From contig NC_088786.1 in NCBI RefSeq assembly GCF_949628265.1, positions 11,408,001 through 11,472,000 of the forward strand: a stretch of 64,000 bases of DNA, given 5' to 3'. Below, in pieces: positions 36,601-61,656 of this stretch. The notes beneath the pieces were generated by a model. That model worked only from the letters and a program-made list of their open reading frames with translations. It had not been told where the DNA came from and made no database searches. A program made the position numbers and the translations under genes. Numbering within the stretch: position 1 is the first letter of the stretch; every line of letters begins with the position of its first letter. Source of the stretch: Cloeon dipterum. Taxonomy: Eukaryota; Arthropoda; Insecta; Ephemeroptera; Baetidae.

Positions 36601-39600
36601 ATATTTCCAATTTTTTTTATCAAAATTTAAATTTAATTCACAACTTTACAACTGTATCAGTTCATTTGTAATGAAATTAAACGGATCCTAATGATTTTGA
36701 ATGGAGAGAAGACAAATTAAAGATAAATTAAAGCGAAATTTTAATCCTTAAAATTTGTTAAATTAGAAGGGGGCTGGATTTGATTAGATCATATTGGAAA
36801 TAAATTAAACCAGGCTTCATCCTCGTTGCAAAATTGTCTTTTTAATTTCTCGACTATAGTTTCGACGTCATCCAGTACGTCCTATTCATGATGCAGTTGA
36901 GGCTAGTTCCAAAGACCAAATGAACACAACCTCGAGTGGTCGCCTATTTCAAAAATTAATTAGATCATGTTTCAGAAAATTATGAAATGACGATTAAAAT
37001 TTGGTTGTAATTATTTGCTTGTCAGCTCTCCTATAATTTATATTGCGCCTCGCAGATATTTAAAGTGACCTAATGCAATATATTTTTTGTTCTTTAAAAA
37101 TAGGAAAGAAAGTACCAAGTGGTGATGAAATCCCCAGCTCGCAAGGAAGCTGCAGCGAGCAGAAGTGCATTTGTCAGCCGGGCCAGCCACCAGTTTGCAA
37201 GCAGCGTTGCAGCGTACCTTTCTTCCGCCGAGGAGCCTTCAGCCAGGACGAACTGTGCACAGAAAAGCCCTCGCCCGATGACAGCTGCTGCGTGATTCTG
37301 CAGTGCACCAATCACGGTGAGGAGCACAACGGCCACGACGCGTGCAATCAGTGCGGCGAGAACACCGAGTGCCACAAAGCGGCCGTCGGGTCCGACGAGG
37401 CCCTCTGCATGTGCAAGGAAGGCCACATCGGGGACCCTTACGACAAGAAGGAGGGCTGCAAGCCAACTTCACCGCTGCTAGAGGGAAGGGAGCTGAAAAA
37501 GTGCTTCTACAAGAACAACTCGTACTCCATAGGACAGCTTTTCTACGACGGATGCAAGCAGAAGTGCACTTGCAATGGCCAAGCTGAAATTGAATGCGAG
37601 GTTAATAGCATATGATTTTTCTTTATTTAAATGTTTTAAAAAGTATAACATGATATATTTACACAAAAAATTTTGCTCTTTTAGTCTTGCAAAAAACATA
37701 TATATACACTTCATTTATCTTCATGTCTATGAATTCTTCCGTATTATTTCAAAGCAATTTTTAATGATGATATTGTAAAATTTCTCATTTAGCCCCGTTG
37801 CACAAAAATGCCTGAGAAGGCGCCCGAGGGTTGCCAAATGGTGACCAACCCTGAAGACGTGTGCTGCAAAATGATCAAATGCGAAGATAAGTCTGAGAAA
37901 CTGGTTACAGGGGTCACTTACACAGGTACGTAAACAAACTTGATTGATGGTACTCAATTTAATATTGCCGTTTTTTCTATTCTTAGAACAAGGAGCTCCC
38001 GTCAAAGGCTGTGGGTACAAAGAGAAAGTGTACAAAAAGGGTCAAACCTTCTTTGACGGCTGCGAGAAAAGTTGTACCTGCGGACAAAATGGAGAGGTGG
38101 CCTGCAAGCCTAGGTGCCCTCCTCCAGAGGCCAACCTCTCTGACAAATGTGTCGCCGTGCCTGATCCCAACGACTCCTGTTGCTCCAAAGTTTTGTGTGA
38201 CGTCGGCGAGGAGAGCAACGAGAGCAGAAATCCACGTAAGGATGAGAATATTTTGCTTTTCGACAAATATAAAGTTGGGAGATCATATCATAACAAAATT
38301 TATCTGTATCACAAATGCAGGTTTAAACAAGAGGATTAAAATTGCTGCATATGTAGCAAATTTAATTTACCTTGTTTTTAATTGTCACTCTGAGCATAAA
38401 AAAGAAAGAATAAAATTATTTTTTTATTTTAAATAGCAATATTTTGTTTATACCAAATTTTAAACATTACTTAACATTAAAATATTAATTATTTTATTCA
38501 TATAACAAATTATAATGCAAGAATAATCAACAATTTTCAATCCATTCAAAATCATGATCAGCGTTATTAAGAAAATCTAACAAACTTAAAATTTAGCATC
38601 CAGTATTGAAGCAGAGGACAAAGAGGTCAAAGGCATTGACATCGACGGCGTGAAAGCTTTCAACAGCTCCTCTGCCAGGCTGATTGCGCATTTGCCAAAC
38701 AACATGACTTGGCAGCAAGGTATAATAGACCACTTTTTGCCTTTCAGAGCATAATATACTGATGAATTTTTGCACTGTCAAAAGGTATCCCTGAATTAGC
38801 CGTGTTCTACTCTAAAGAACCAAACGGGCCGTGGAGCAAGGCGCCTGTTATTAGCACGAATCCTGGTGTGAAGTCGGACTTGGAAATTTACGCCAGCGGA
38901 CTGCCAGCAGGCAAAATTTACTTGAGAGTAGAAAACGGTGCGCTAAAGAGTAGAGATTTTAGTATCACGCTTCCTGACCCTCCATCTAGTAAGTTATAAA
39001 ACAAAATATAAGTTTTTAAATTGTAAAAATATGTTCTTGAAAAACCAGCTGTCACTCCTGGAAAAGAATGCGAATTCAAGGGAAAAGTCTACAAAATAAA
39101 TGAGGAATTTCACGATGGATGCGAGGAATATTGCGCTTGTACCAAAACCGGAATCCAATGCGCCACTATTGAGTGCCCAACAAACTTTGGTTTAGACGTG
39201 CTCGACCCTCACTGTCTTGACTGGGAAAAAGACCCTGAGTTCGTTGCTATTCCCCCAAGGTGCTGCCCTGACATGCGTTGCAAGAGCAATGGGACCTGCC
39301 ACTACCAGGTGATAAAGGAGGATATTAAAAACAATTATTAAACGCACAGCAAAAAATCTTAAAAATATTTTATCTAATTTATAAACTTTGGTTTTTAGGG
39401 AGAAATGTTTGACAACTACGCCGAAATTCCATCCAAGCTGACGGGTTGCGAGCAGAGGTGTTACTGCGAATTTGGCAACGTGTCCTGCAGCCCAGCTTGT
39501 CCCCCGGTGCCAGCCACCCCTCCTCTCACCATTGGATGCGACCCCAGCGAGGCTAGGTTGAGTCACCTTCCGGGCGAAGACTGTTGCCTCTACTGGTTGT

Positions 39601-42600
39601 GTCCTCAGCCTCAGGGTTCAAAGCCAGCTGCAGGTACTGTTCATTAAAAAGCACTCGCATGCTATTACGTCATCTCATTACGAGCCATAAATTATTTAGC
39701 AACTGTCTCTCCGCCCCATATTTCTTCTTTCCTTCCAATCTTCAGTTCCGCTTGGAATATGATTTCAGGTAACCCAAAAGGACAGATTGAAAATGACCCG
39801 ATGACTAAACAGACTGAGACTGCCATTTTCATGCCCACTCCCATCCCAGAGCTAAAGACTTTGAAAGACAGTAATAAACAAAAAAGCAAAGACTCAAAAG
39901 TGCCTTTGGTGCTGAACCCTGACTCACCTTCCGTAAAACAAATAATGGAACCCATCAACCCCGGCGTGGCTCCAACCCCATTCACACCCCCTAAATCCAA
40001 GCCCTCGAACTCTCTGCCACCCTTCCTGGGCCCATACTCCCCCGACTACAAGGAGTCACCGTTCCAATTCCACGGACAACCCATCGACCACGGATTCATC
40101 AACGGGCCCCCGCCCAAGAACCAGCAGCCCCTGCCGCCAAAGGGCCACCCCCAGCACATCGACCCGCACTTCCTGGAAGAACTACTCAAGGGGAAATTCG
40201 ACCAAAGGGCGCCCCCGCCAGGCCAAGGACGACCCGACGAGCACGTCGTCAGGGGCCAGCTGCCACCCCACCTGCTCCAGCAGAGCGTCAAACCACAACC
40301 CCAGGGTGGCTCCATCCCCGTCGACGGCAATGGTCGGCCCATCCTCTCCCCGATCGCGGCCCACATTGAGCAGCACTTCCGTCAGCACCCTGGAAATCAG
40401 CAGGGTAGGCCTCAGGGTCCACCCTTTGCCCCTCAGCATCCTGGTCACTTTGACGAGCAGCCGCCGAACGACTACGACGAGCACTTCTTGCTGCAGAACG
40501 GCCAGCTGATCCCGTTCAACCCTGCTCAGTTTTCACCCCACGACCCGCGTAGACCACCCCAGCAGTTTCCCGGTGGGCAAATTTTGGCCGCGCGAAACGA
40601 CACGCTTATCACTGACGCAGACACCCTGTCCACTAATACTCACGAAAAAGCACCTGCGAAAGGTTTGACTGTCATTCTCTACCTCATATTTCTTTCTTAG
40701 CTATCTCGATGATTCATTTTCATTCTTAGTGTCTTTTTAAATTATTGCAACAAAATTTTAATGTTTGCTATTGCTCTGAATTTTCTCAGGAGCTCCTCAC
40801 GGACATGGACCTCCTAATTTGCCATTCCCATCTGTTAGCACCAGTAAGTATCGATCGCTATCATTATATTTATTTAACGGCTTCGATATAAAAGTTGTAT
40901 TAATAATCGTTTGGAACATTTTGTGCAATGGACACAGTTTTGTGATATCGTTGTTTAATTGAATTATAAGCTTACATTTAATAGAACTAATAATTGTTTC
41001 TCTGAATTGTAAAACAATATATATATATTTATTTAAAAATAGTTAAGTTTAAAATATCCTTTGGCTAACTTAAAATTTGAACTCATTTTTCAAAAACAGA
41101 TGAAATCACCCTGATGCCACCTATGCCTTTGGACCCTCGCTCCGTTCGACTCGTCTTCCAAGTGCCAAGAGTTTACATTGGCCTACACGGAAAGGTCGAA
41201 GTCAGATATACCGACGGAACCAGGTGAGAACTATTTCTAGACTAAAAAACTCGATTACTGAAATTAAACCTATAAAAAGGGACATCAACGACCCTTCCAA
41301 GTGGGAAAAGGCGACCACCGCGACGGATGAACTGATCGACGGCCTGCAAATGGCGCACGAAGTGTCCGGTCTAAAGCCGGACACCGAGTACCACTTCCAA
41401 ATCGTGATCCACGTCCGTGAGCTGGGCTCAATGGAGAGCCACGTGGCCATAGTGCGCACTCCGCGCGAAACTACCTCCTCTGGGAATCCACAGGTCTTGC
41501 CCGTGGACGCTGGTCTGTCCATCGCGCAGGTCAACACTACCTGGATCAAGGTGGCGTGGCGCCAGTTCGCAGAGTACGAGCAGCAGTTCATCGACGGCTT
41601 CCAAATTCGGTACAAGGCACGAGAGGCTCTCACATACTCGACCTCGCTGCCGATCCATCGCATGGTCAACTCGTACGTGCTGGACAATTTGAAACCAGGC
41701 ACCGAATACGAGATCCAAATCGTCTTCATTCCCTCCCACGGAATGGACCTGCAGTCGGAGGCAAAGCCCGTCCAGGCGATTACTGCTCCAGCAGGTGAGA
41801 AATTAAGCGAGGAAAATTGTTACTGAGGAGAAGCAAATATAAATGAATGAAAAATGGTTAGAGGAAATAAACACGTAGAAATTTTATGAAATAATTAAAG
41901 TAAATTTCCTCACGTGTTTTCCTTTTTCTCAAATATTAAGTCTTTAATGATAATATACACTTAAGTTTTGTTGAATTTTTAGTTGTGTTTGAAAAAATAA
42001 ACCTCGTTGAAAAAACAAGAGTTTCGATGTTGAAATTTTATGAGAAATAAGCACATTTAAATTCTTTCAGGAATTCTTTAATCTTTAAAACATTATTTTT
42101 TACATAAAATTTCACTCGTTTTTCAGTGAACATTTACGGCTTCGACATCGCGGTGCACGTGGCGATGGTGAAGGCAAACAGCGTGGAACTGAGCTGGACC
42201 GGCGTGCCGGCGCCCGAGGAAAAGTACGTCAACATCTACCGGGCCGTCTACCAGAGTGACGTGGAGGCCAACAAGCAAGAACTGAGCTCCGTCTTCAAGC
42301 TGGTGAAAAAGGACGGTGGCTCGAATCGCACTCGCACCGTCATCCAGGCGCTCAAGCCCAGCACCAGGTGCGAACGTTGCTCCTCTGGAGAGTCGGGCGT
42401 GCTAATTAGCTGTTAATTAATCGGCAGGTACCGTATTTGGCTGGAGGCCTTCCTGACAAACGGCAAAATCAAGAAGAGCGACGTTAGAACTTTCACCACC
42501 AAGCCCGGCCTGCTGCCGTCGGCGGGAGCCTCGGAAAGAGGTATTGCAGCTCGTTAAAACTTCTTCTTCTCGGCACACAAATCTGAACCGCCTTTTTTCG

Positions 42601-43026
42601 CTCTCCTTTTCCAGTCGCTGAGCAGCCTCGCGGCGATTATTACGGCGCGCTGGTCGGCGTCTCCGTGTTCGCGGCGCTCTTGGTCGTCGCCCTGGTGATC
42701 CTGCTGATGATCATGGTGCGCCGACAGCACTCAGTCACAGCCAACATCACTCCCAGGGGCAAGTCGGAGGCCGCCTTTGACAACCCTTCCTTCAAGGTGT
42801 GTTTTTCGCTCCAACTAATTACCAAGTTAGATATCTCGCGGGTAGGCAACTCGCGCCGCTCGCGCGTTTAACAGGCTGCGTTTGGTGTTGAAAAGTTTTC
42901 AGCAACAAGTTTTCTCTGTTTGATCTTTCTTCATTTTTGACTTGTTGTTTTTTATTTCAGAACTCGGATGAGCCTGCAGTAGTCACGAATGGCAACTCAA
43001 AGAGAACAACGCAAGAAGTCGCCTAG
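21640..43026 (+). CDS. sas: Stranded at second (Sas) receptor, putative epidermal cell surface receptor, 19-exon model
   Basis: Exons: 21640-21907, 35481-35858, 35920-36087, 36146-36463, 37104-37600, 37793-37925, 37987-38235, 38597-38719, 38785-38988, 39049-39308, 39399-39633, 39769-40662, 40790-40843, 41100-41223, 41280-41794, 42127-42367, 42428-42540, 42615-42796, 42961-43026. They sum to 1673 codons plus stop without a frame break; most introns are phase 1, as in shuffled modules. Domains: signal peptide (about 1-20), Cys-rich IGFBP-like region (28-89), FN3-like (90-215), VWC (216-271), FN3 (272-377), VWC plus EGF-like and VWC modules (378-670), FN3-like (671-779), two VWC (780-944), Pro/Gln/His-rich spacer (945-1260), three FN3 (about 1261-1591), membrane span (about 1602-1624), tail with DNPSF. 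Drosophila Sas is an apical epithelial surface protein and a ligand for the phosphatase Ptp10D. Exon 1 is the least certain exon, being 13.6 kb away and joined only by phase and reading frame. Confidence 0.88.
21908..35480 (+). other. First intron of sas (13.6 kb)
   Basis: The donor is AGAG|GTAAGT and the acceptor TTTGGTTTCAG. No convincing coding exon or nested gene was found on either strand. Sequence alternates between AT-rich tracts and islands of more mixed composition (for example 23090-23640, 26560-26930, 28640-28800). A TCAG-type short tandem run lies near 28707-28722. First introns of this size often carry enhancers; nothing here proves that. Confidence 0.55.
36464..37103 (+). other. 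Intron 4 of sas
   Basis: A 640-bp AT-rich intron bounded by G|GTAGAG and AAAATAG|G. I see nothing else in it. Confidence 0.7.
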
Positions 43027-43900
43027 AGTAAAGAGAACTCTCAACGTTTAAAAAACTGCCAGCCAAGAATAAATTTTTGCTCATCCTGGGGTCGATTTGC
43101 CGACGAAAAAGTGAATTAATTTTGAAAAATGATTGTGATGCATGGACAAATTGATGAGTTCGTCCAAGTTGATTTTTGCGTATGTGATTGCTGATTGAGA
43201 TTGTTGCCGAGCTCATATTTCGTTGAATCTAGTGACATGTTTTCCCAAACGTTGCTGCAGGTAGACACGCGATTAAGACTGCATTTTACATCAATTTTCA
43301 TATGCGCACACACGCACATTAGCAAACACGCATATTTTTTATGAATCTCCCATCAACTCGACTGAAAAATAGATAAACAAACACACGCTGTCCGCCAACT
43401 CGACGATTTTCTTTCTGGTGCTCGCCAGAAGTTCAATAATCGATTTCTCACAACTCCGTCCACCTCCGGTTTGTTTCTTATCATCAATCGTTGCTGTGTG
43501 AATGAACTTTTATTTATTAGTTTTAATAATTTCTGTTAAACAAGTTTCATCTTCCAGAGTGAATTGCGGTGACTAGCAAAATCAGATAATAATTTAACGT
43601 AACCGTTACGAGTACTTATGTTAGGCGGGTATAAAGAAGTCACACTTTTTGAAAGTAAATTTATTTTACTAATTCAGCAGGCGAAATTTTGGGCAACGTT
43701 TTTGCTGCTTGTGCCATCAAGAGCCCTGATTTAAAATTTCAATCTCAGAGATATTATTGTACATAGAACAAGACAGTTTGTGTTATGAATCACAAGATTA
43801 ACACGTCAATAATGTTATAAGAACGCTATTATATTATTGTGTAATATTTTATATGATGTGAACAATACCACTGCTATTGAATAAAGCGAATTTAAATATA
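43027..43900 (+). other. Probable 3' UTR of sas
   Basis: Two AATAAA signals follow the stop codon, at 43068-43073 (about 40 bp downstream) and 43880-43885 (about 855 bp downstream), so short and long 3' UTR forms are possible. Confidence 0.5.
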
Positions 43901-57160
<13,260 letters not shown>

Positions 57161-57544
57161 CGTCCCACCATTCTGGGCTGTGACTGCCTTCATTCATCTC
57201 TGGAGGAGTGAAAGCGGCCGCTGACATAACTCTTGTTATTTTTTTAATAACACCTTTTCACGCGCTTCTCAAAGGAAAGAAACACGGCCTGCGCGTGTTG
57301 CAACCACAAAGACTTTTGCCCAAATAGAGAAATATGTATCCACAAATCATAATGCGTGTGTCCACCAAATCTATGTGTGAATCAAAGACTAAAGTGATCT
57401 CTAGAATAAGCAAAAATCTAATATATATTATATATCTGTCGTTATTTTCAAAAGAGAGGAAAATTGTCTTATTTACAAAAGAGGCCCTGTTCAATTTAAG
57501 AAATGAGTGTTGCTTGTTCAAATTATACGATGGAAATGTGGTAT

Positions 57545-57550
57545 AATAAA
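57545..57550 (+). other. Poly(A) signal of the CDKL kinase gene
   Basis: AATAAA lies 385 bp after the kinase stop codon. It is the first canonical signal I find downstream. Confidence 0.55.
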
Positions 57551-57565
57551 AAGTTATGACTGAGC

Positions 57566-60500
57566 TTTTTTAATAGGACATGTTTTCTTCTTAATTGGCT
57601 GTATTCCTGAGCGCTGTAAAATGGTAATTTATTGCGCCCAGTCACGAGCTTGGCAAAATTAGCACAAATTAAAGGTATCACTTGAGCAGTGCTGCGTGCC
57701 AATTGAAACATCGGTATCGTTATCAAGCACTAAAAGATTACATTAGAGACATGAGAATAAACAACACAATCTTCATGATATGCAAGTATCATAATTACTA
57801 TGATACTTCTACCTTACATAAATGTGTGTCAAACGCTTTTGGCTCGGTGAATTGCCTACCAACGTTGTTCATTTTTAGATGTTCCCCGGAATATTTCCTT
57901 TCTCCGTTTTAACTAAATTTGTGGGAATTTGGTGAGAATGACGACTATAATGAAAATATTTTAAAACATTTATCATGTTTCATAAGAGGCACGACTTAGG
58001 TCACTTTTGGTTAGCAACTGAAATTAAATTAGGTAGCAAATTAAACGGTATTTTTAAAACGAGAAAAATTGATTGAATGAAAGTAATTGCTACACAAATA
58101 TATAGTTCTTTAATAGCTCCAAGGAGAACAGGCGCAATTTTCCAGTATTTAAAATTTTAAACAAGTTAATTGGAATAAAATTTGGTAACATTATGGCTCA
58201 ATTGCTTTCAAAACAAACACGTAAATCAATCCTAGCAATTTGAAAACAGGTTTTTACAACCTGACAGATTCAAAGTGAAAATAAACAGGCTCAAGGATAA
58301 ATTACAGTCATTAAATCTAAAAATAATAAATCACTTGCACTCTTTTGGCAGCGAATTGTAGGCTCGCTGGTGCCGTCTGAATCTACAAAAGAGCAGCAAA
58401 AAGCTGCGGTCACACACGCGCCCCACTGCGCCAAGCTGCTGGGCTTTTGCCAATGAAAATTCATAGAAAGGACAGATAAATAAATCAAGCAGACAATGTG
58501 CGAGAAGAAAAGCGAAGCAAGAGCGAAAGGTCAACAGCACCACAACACGCACAGGACAATAATATAAACGTGAATAGGTCGTCGCATGAAGAACTTGCAG
58601 AGCTAAATCCAACACTGCGAGTGAGGAGATGTGAGAAGCCGTCAATTGTGATTTGAAAAAAAAATCTTTCAAAAGGTCGGAGATTTTTTGCATTATTTCT
58701 ACTGCATTTCTTTGAGTTAGACAAATTGAAACAAGGAAAAATTTTAGTTTTCTAGTTTATTACTAACATATTAAAAGTAAATTGAACTGAAGTTTAAAGA
58801 CAAATCGTGGTTTAAGATATTTGAAAATAAAAGTGGTAGGAGTGGTCTGTGTGAACGCCTTCAAGCAAGACTATAGAGTTGAACATTTTACGAGTTGGTA
58901 AATTATGCACACAAACTCTCCATCTTGCACCTTAACAAACTAGTGGCTGCACAGCCCAAAGTGAAACTGCGCTCTCGAGATGGCGAGCGCAAAACAGATG
59001 TGCTGCGCAAATCCGTCCATTTATGGACATGTTGGAAAAATTTCACATGGAGAGATTTTATCTGACTCGCGGCAATATTTGTGCTCTCGCGAGAGGTAAT
59101 TTCGTTCCCTTTCGGGGCCGACACGTCAAAGTCGAGAGAGGTTATAGGCACCACTTTTGATTCCGACAGGCTTTTATGAAATGAAGCAAACGCGTGCCAT
59201 TTCGAAAGCCGACCTGCGGCCGGTGAACTTCGGCCCGCTTGCGTGTTCTCAGCATCGCGAACGAGCACAAACTCGTTTTTCGCGATGCTTATCCGACCGA
59301 CGGGAAAGTCTGCGAGCAACAGTTCGGTGTTTGTGTTTTTCCAGGGAAATTCGAGCATGTGAGAAAGTCGGTCAAAGGGTTGCTCACGCAATTGTGACTA
59401 TTAAATACGTTATTTTACTGCCCAACGCGTTTCAAAACGTAGTCCTAAAAATATATACAATCGAAAATTTCGTTAAATGACTTTCCAACTAAAATAATAT
59501 TTTTGCCAGGTTTGGTTTAAAATTAGTTTTAAAAAATAATTAGTTTTTAAAAATAATTTTATAGATAATGCGAAGATTTAGTTCTTCATATTTTATTTCG
59601 TCAAAATTTCCTTGGACACTTCAAATTTTCCGCAATTTTTCCTTCCACCACAACTATTTCGATTAAACAGGAAAATTTAAAAAAAAAATAATTCAATTTT
59701 TTGTCACACACAATACAATACAACGTTTAATTAAAATTTATGTCTAAAGTAATCGATTCGGTTGGATTAATAGTTTTTAAAACATTTTTCAACTGCCTAT
59801 TTTCAAATGCCAGGTCCTGTAGTTACTCACTTTTTTAAAATTACATACTACTTCAACTAGCAATAATTTTAACAGAACGAGTAGATCAAATAAGTGTAGT
59901 TTACAATGTATTATTACTGTAATTATTTAACTTTACGAGGGCCAGTTCAAGTTTGGAACACGCTACGAGGACGTGCCCACAAATTTGATGAAAAGAAATT
60001 GCTGAGGAAACTCCGACGCCTTCCGTGATTTGCTGCTCGTCCACCTCGATGAAATATAGGGGTACAAGTAGAAACTGTACGGCGCACACTCGCGCACGTC
60101 ATAAATTAAAAGACCGTCCTCGGCATTGCATGCAAAAGCAAGAGGGGAGCCGCTGTACTTTTCTCTTCTTAGGGCTAAAATTAGGCCGTATTAGCGCATT
60201 GGAGGTGTGTATAATTAGACCAAGCAAGCGGCCATCCTCAAGTGGATTAGTTAGTGCGTCTGTTGCGAGCACCAAAACTGAAACCCGCCGACGCTCGGCA
60301 TGCGTACGGCGCACAAACCGAGGCGACTGGGGGTGCTTTTACATGAGATATAAAATTGTATCTTCGGAGTCGAAGCCATGCACGCCTTTCATTTATCGCA
60401 TTGTTGCGGCAGGACGCATAAATTTAATCTCACGTCAAACACGTGGCCGCGCATGATGGAGCTCGTATTATTCGAGTGGAAGGAAACGACCCCTTCAAAA

Positions 60501-61379
60501 TTATGCTGCGAGTCTCGGCACGCTCAATGGACAACTGGCCCCCTCCCCCGATTGTTTTCCGATTTCTTATCAAATATTTACACACCCGCAGCGGTCGCTG
60601 GCAATCTCGTTAACGGTAGCAGTGCTAAGCGCCTTTGTTTCTCACGACGAGTAGCGAAACCTTTCTTCTTTGTTTTGCACAAACACACTAAACAACGTAC
60701 ACGGGATTTTTCTTATCAATTTAACGAGATTTTCAGGAATTCGTACGCAGTTCCTAGTTGCGTGTCGTTTTTATTGCTTAAAGAAGAATCCAACTATGAG
60801 TGAGCTGGATTGCGATTTAACTAGTTTGTCACGGCGTCTGCCCTTCCAATTCGTCACTAGAACTTTCGGCGGTTCATAGTTTTGTGTGGGTTAAAAAATC
60901 TATTCTAGCAATAGCTGAACAGCTGAACGATGGACGTTACAATCCCCTGTAGCAGTTTCGACGGAAATGCGGACTGGTAATTTTTTGTCCAGCAGCCAGA
61001 TTGGGGCAACTTACGCCATAAAAATGAATACGCGGAGTCATCTGCCCGAAAAATGCAAACGTGAGCCGCTTATCATTTAATTAGAAAAGTTTGCCGAAGA
61101 AGAAGCAAGAGGGATATAAGAGAAAGGAATTTCATTACGAAAAGATTTGCGCGGTTTATGGGTCATTAGTCATGGCGCCCCTGACAACAAGGAGTGCAAT
61201 ATAAAACTGGCATTGCTCGGCGCAGAAGCGGCAGCTGGGTGCAATCGGGGTTGTCATCTGGGCATAAATAAAACAAAACGCGGAGCAGTAGTAATTCGCG
61301 AGAGTCGGTTCGGGCTGCTCGCGGCCCTCGTACACACATCCTGCCCGAGCACGAGCAGACTTTAGGTGTAATTGGCGCT
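57566..61379. other. Intergenic region between CDKL and tau
   Basis: No credible gene on either strand. A short inverted repeat with 9-bp arms (AAGTATCAT / ATGATACTT) lies at 57784-57808. More GC-balanced blocks occur near 58900-59400 and 60000-60900, but their open frames lack family motifs. Confidence 0.5.
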
Positions 61380-61656
61380 AATGGAGAGCGGCTCTCGGTC
61401 GCTATGTGGGAAGGCGGGCGGCAGTGAGGCAGCGGCGGCGGCGGCGGAGTGAGCCTCGGCAGTACGCACGCACCAACGGCGGCCGCGCATGCCTCTGCAG
61501 CACAGCACAGCGAGTGCGTATATTTTGACTATATCGACCCGCGCGAGTGGCACCAACAGCTGCTGAACACACACATCCACTCGGTTGGTTTTCAGCCGAG
61601 AACCCCGATTCGCACAAACCCCCGCCGTTCGCAGAGGTAAACAAAGCGCCCCCTCG
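61380..61656 (+). promoter_or_regulatory. GC-rich presumed promoter and 5' UTR of tau
   Basis: This block is strongly GC-rich, unlike the DNA before it, and contains a short CGG run (about 61432-61447) and a CAGT initiator-like site (about 61461). A TTTTCAG acceptor-like site at 61589-61595 and a CAGAG|GTAAAC donor-like site near 61634 mean that splicing of the leader is possible. No TATA box is evident. Confidence 0.4.

Noticed and set aside
40046-40484. Minus-strand frames opposite the Pro-rich sas exon
   Set aside because: Gly/Trp/Ser-biased antisense of a Pro-rich exon; no start context or splice support.
42797-42871. Read-through of sas exon 18 into its intron giving another C-terminus
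   Set aside because: The donor at 42797 and the acceptor before 42961 are both good and give the expected short tail; intron retention has no support from sequence alone.
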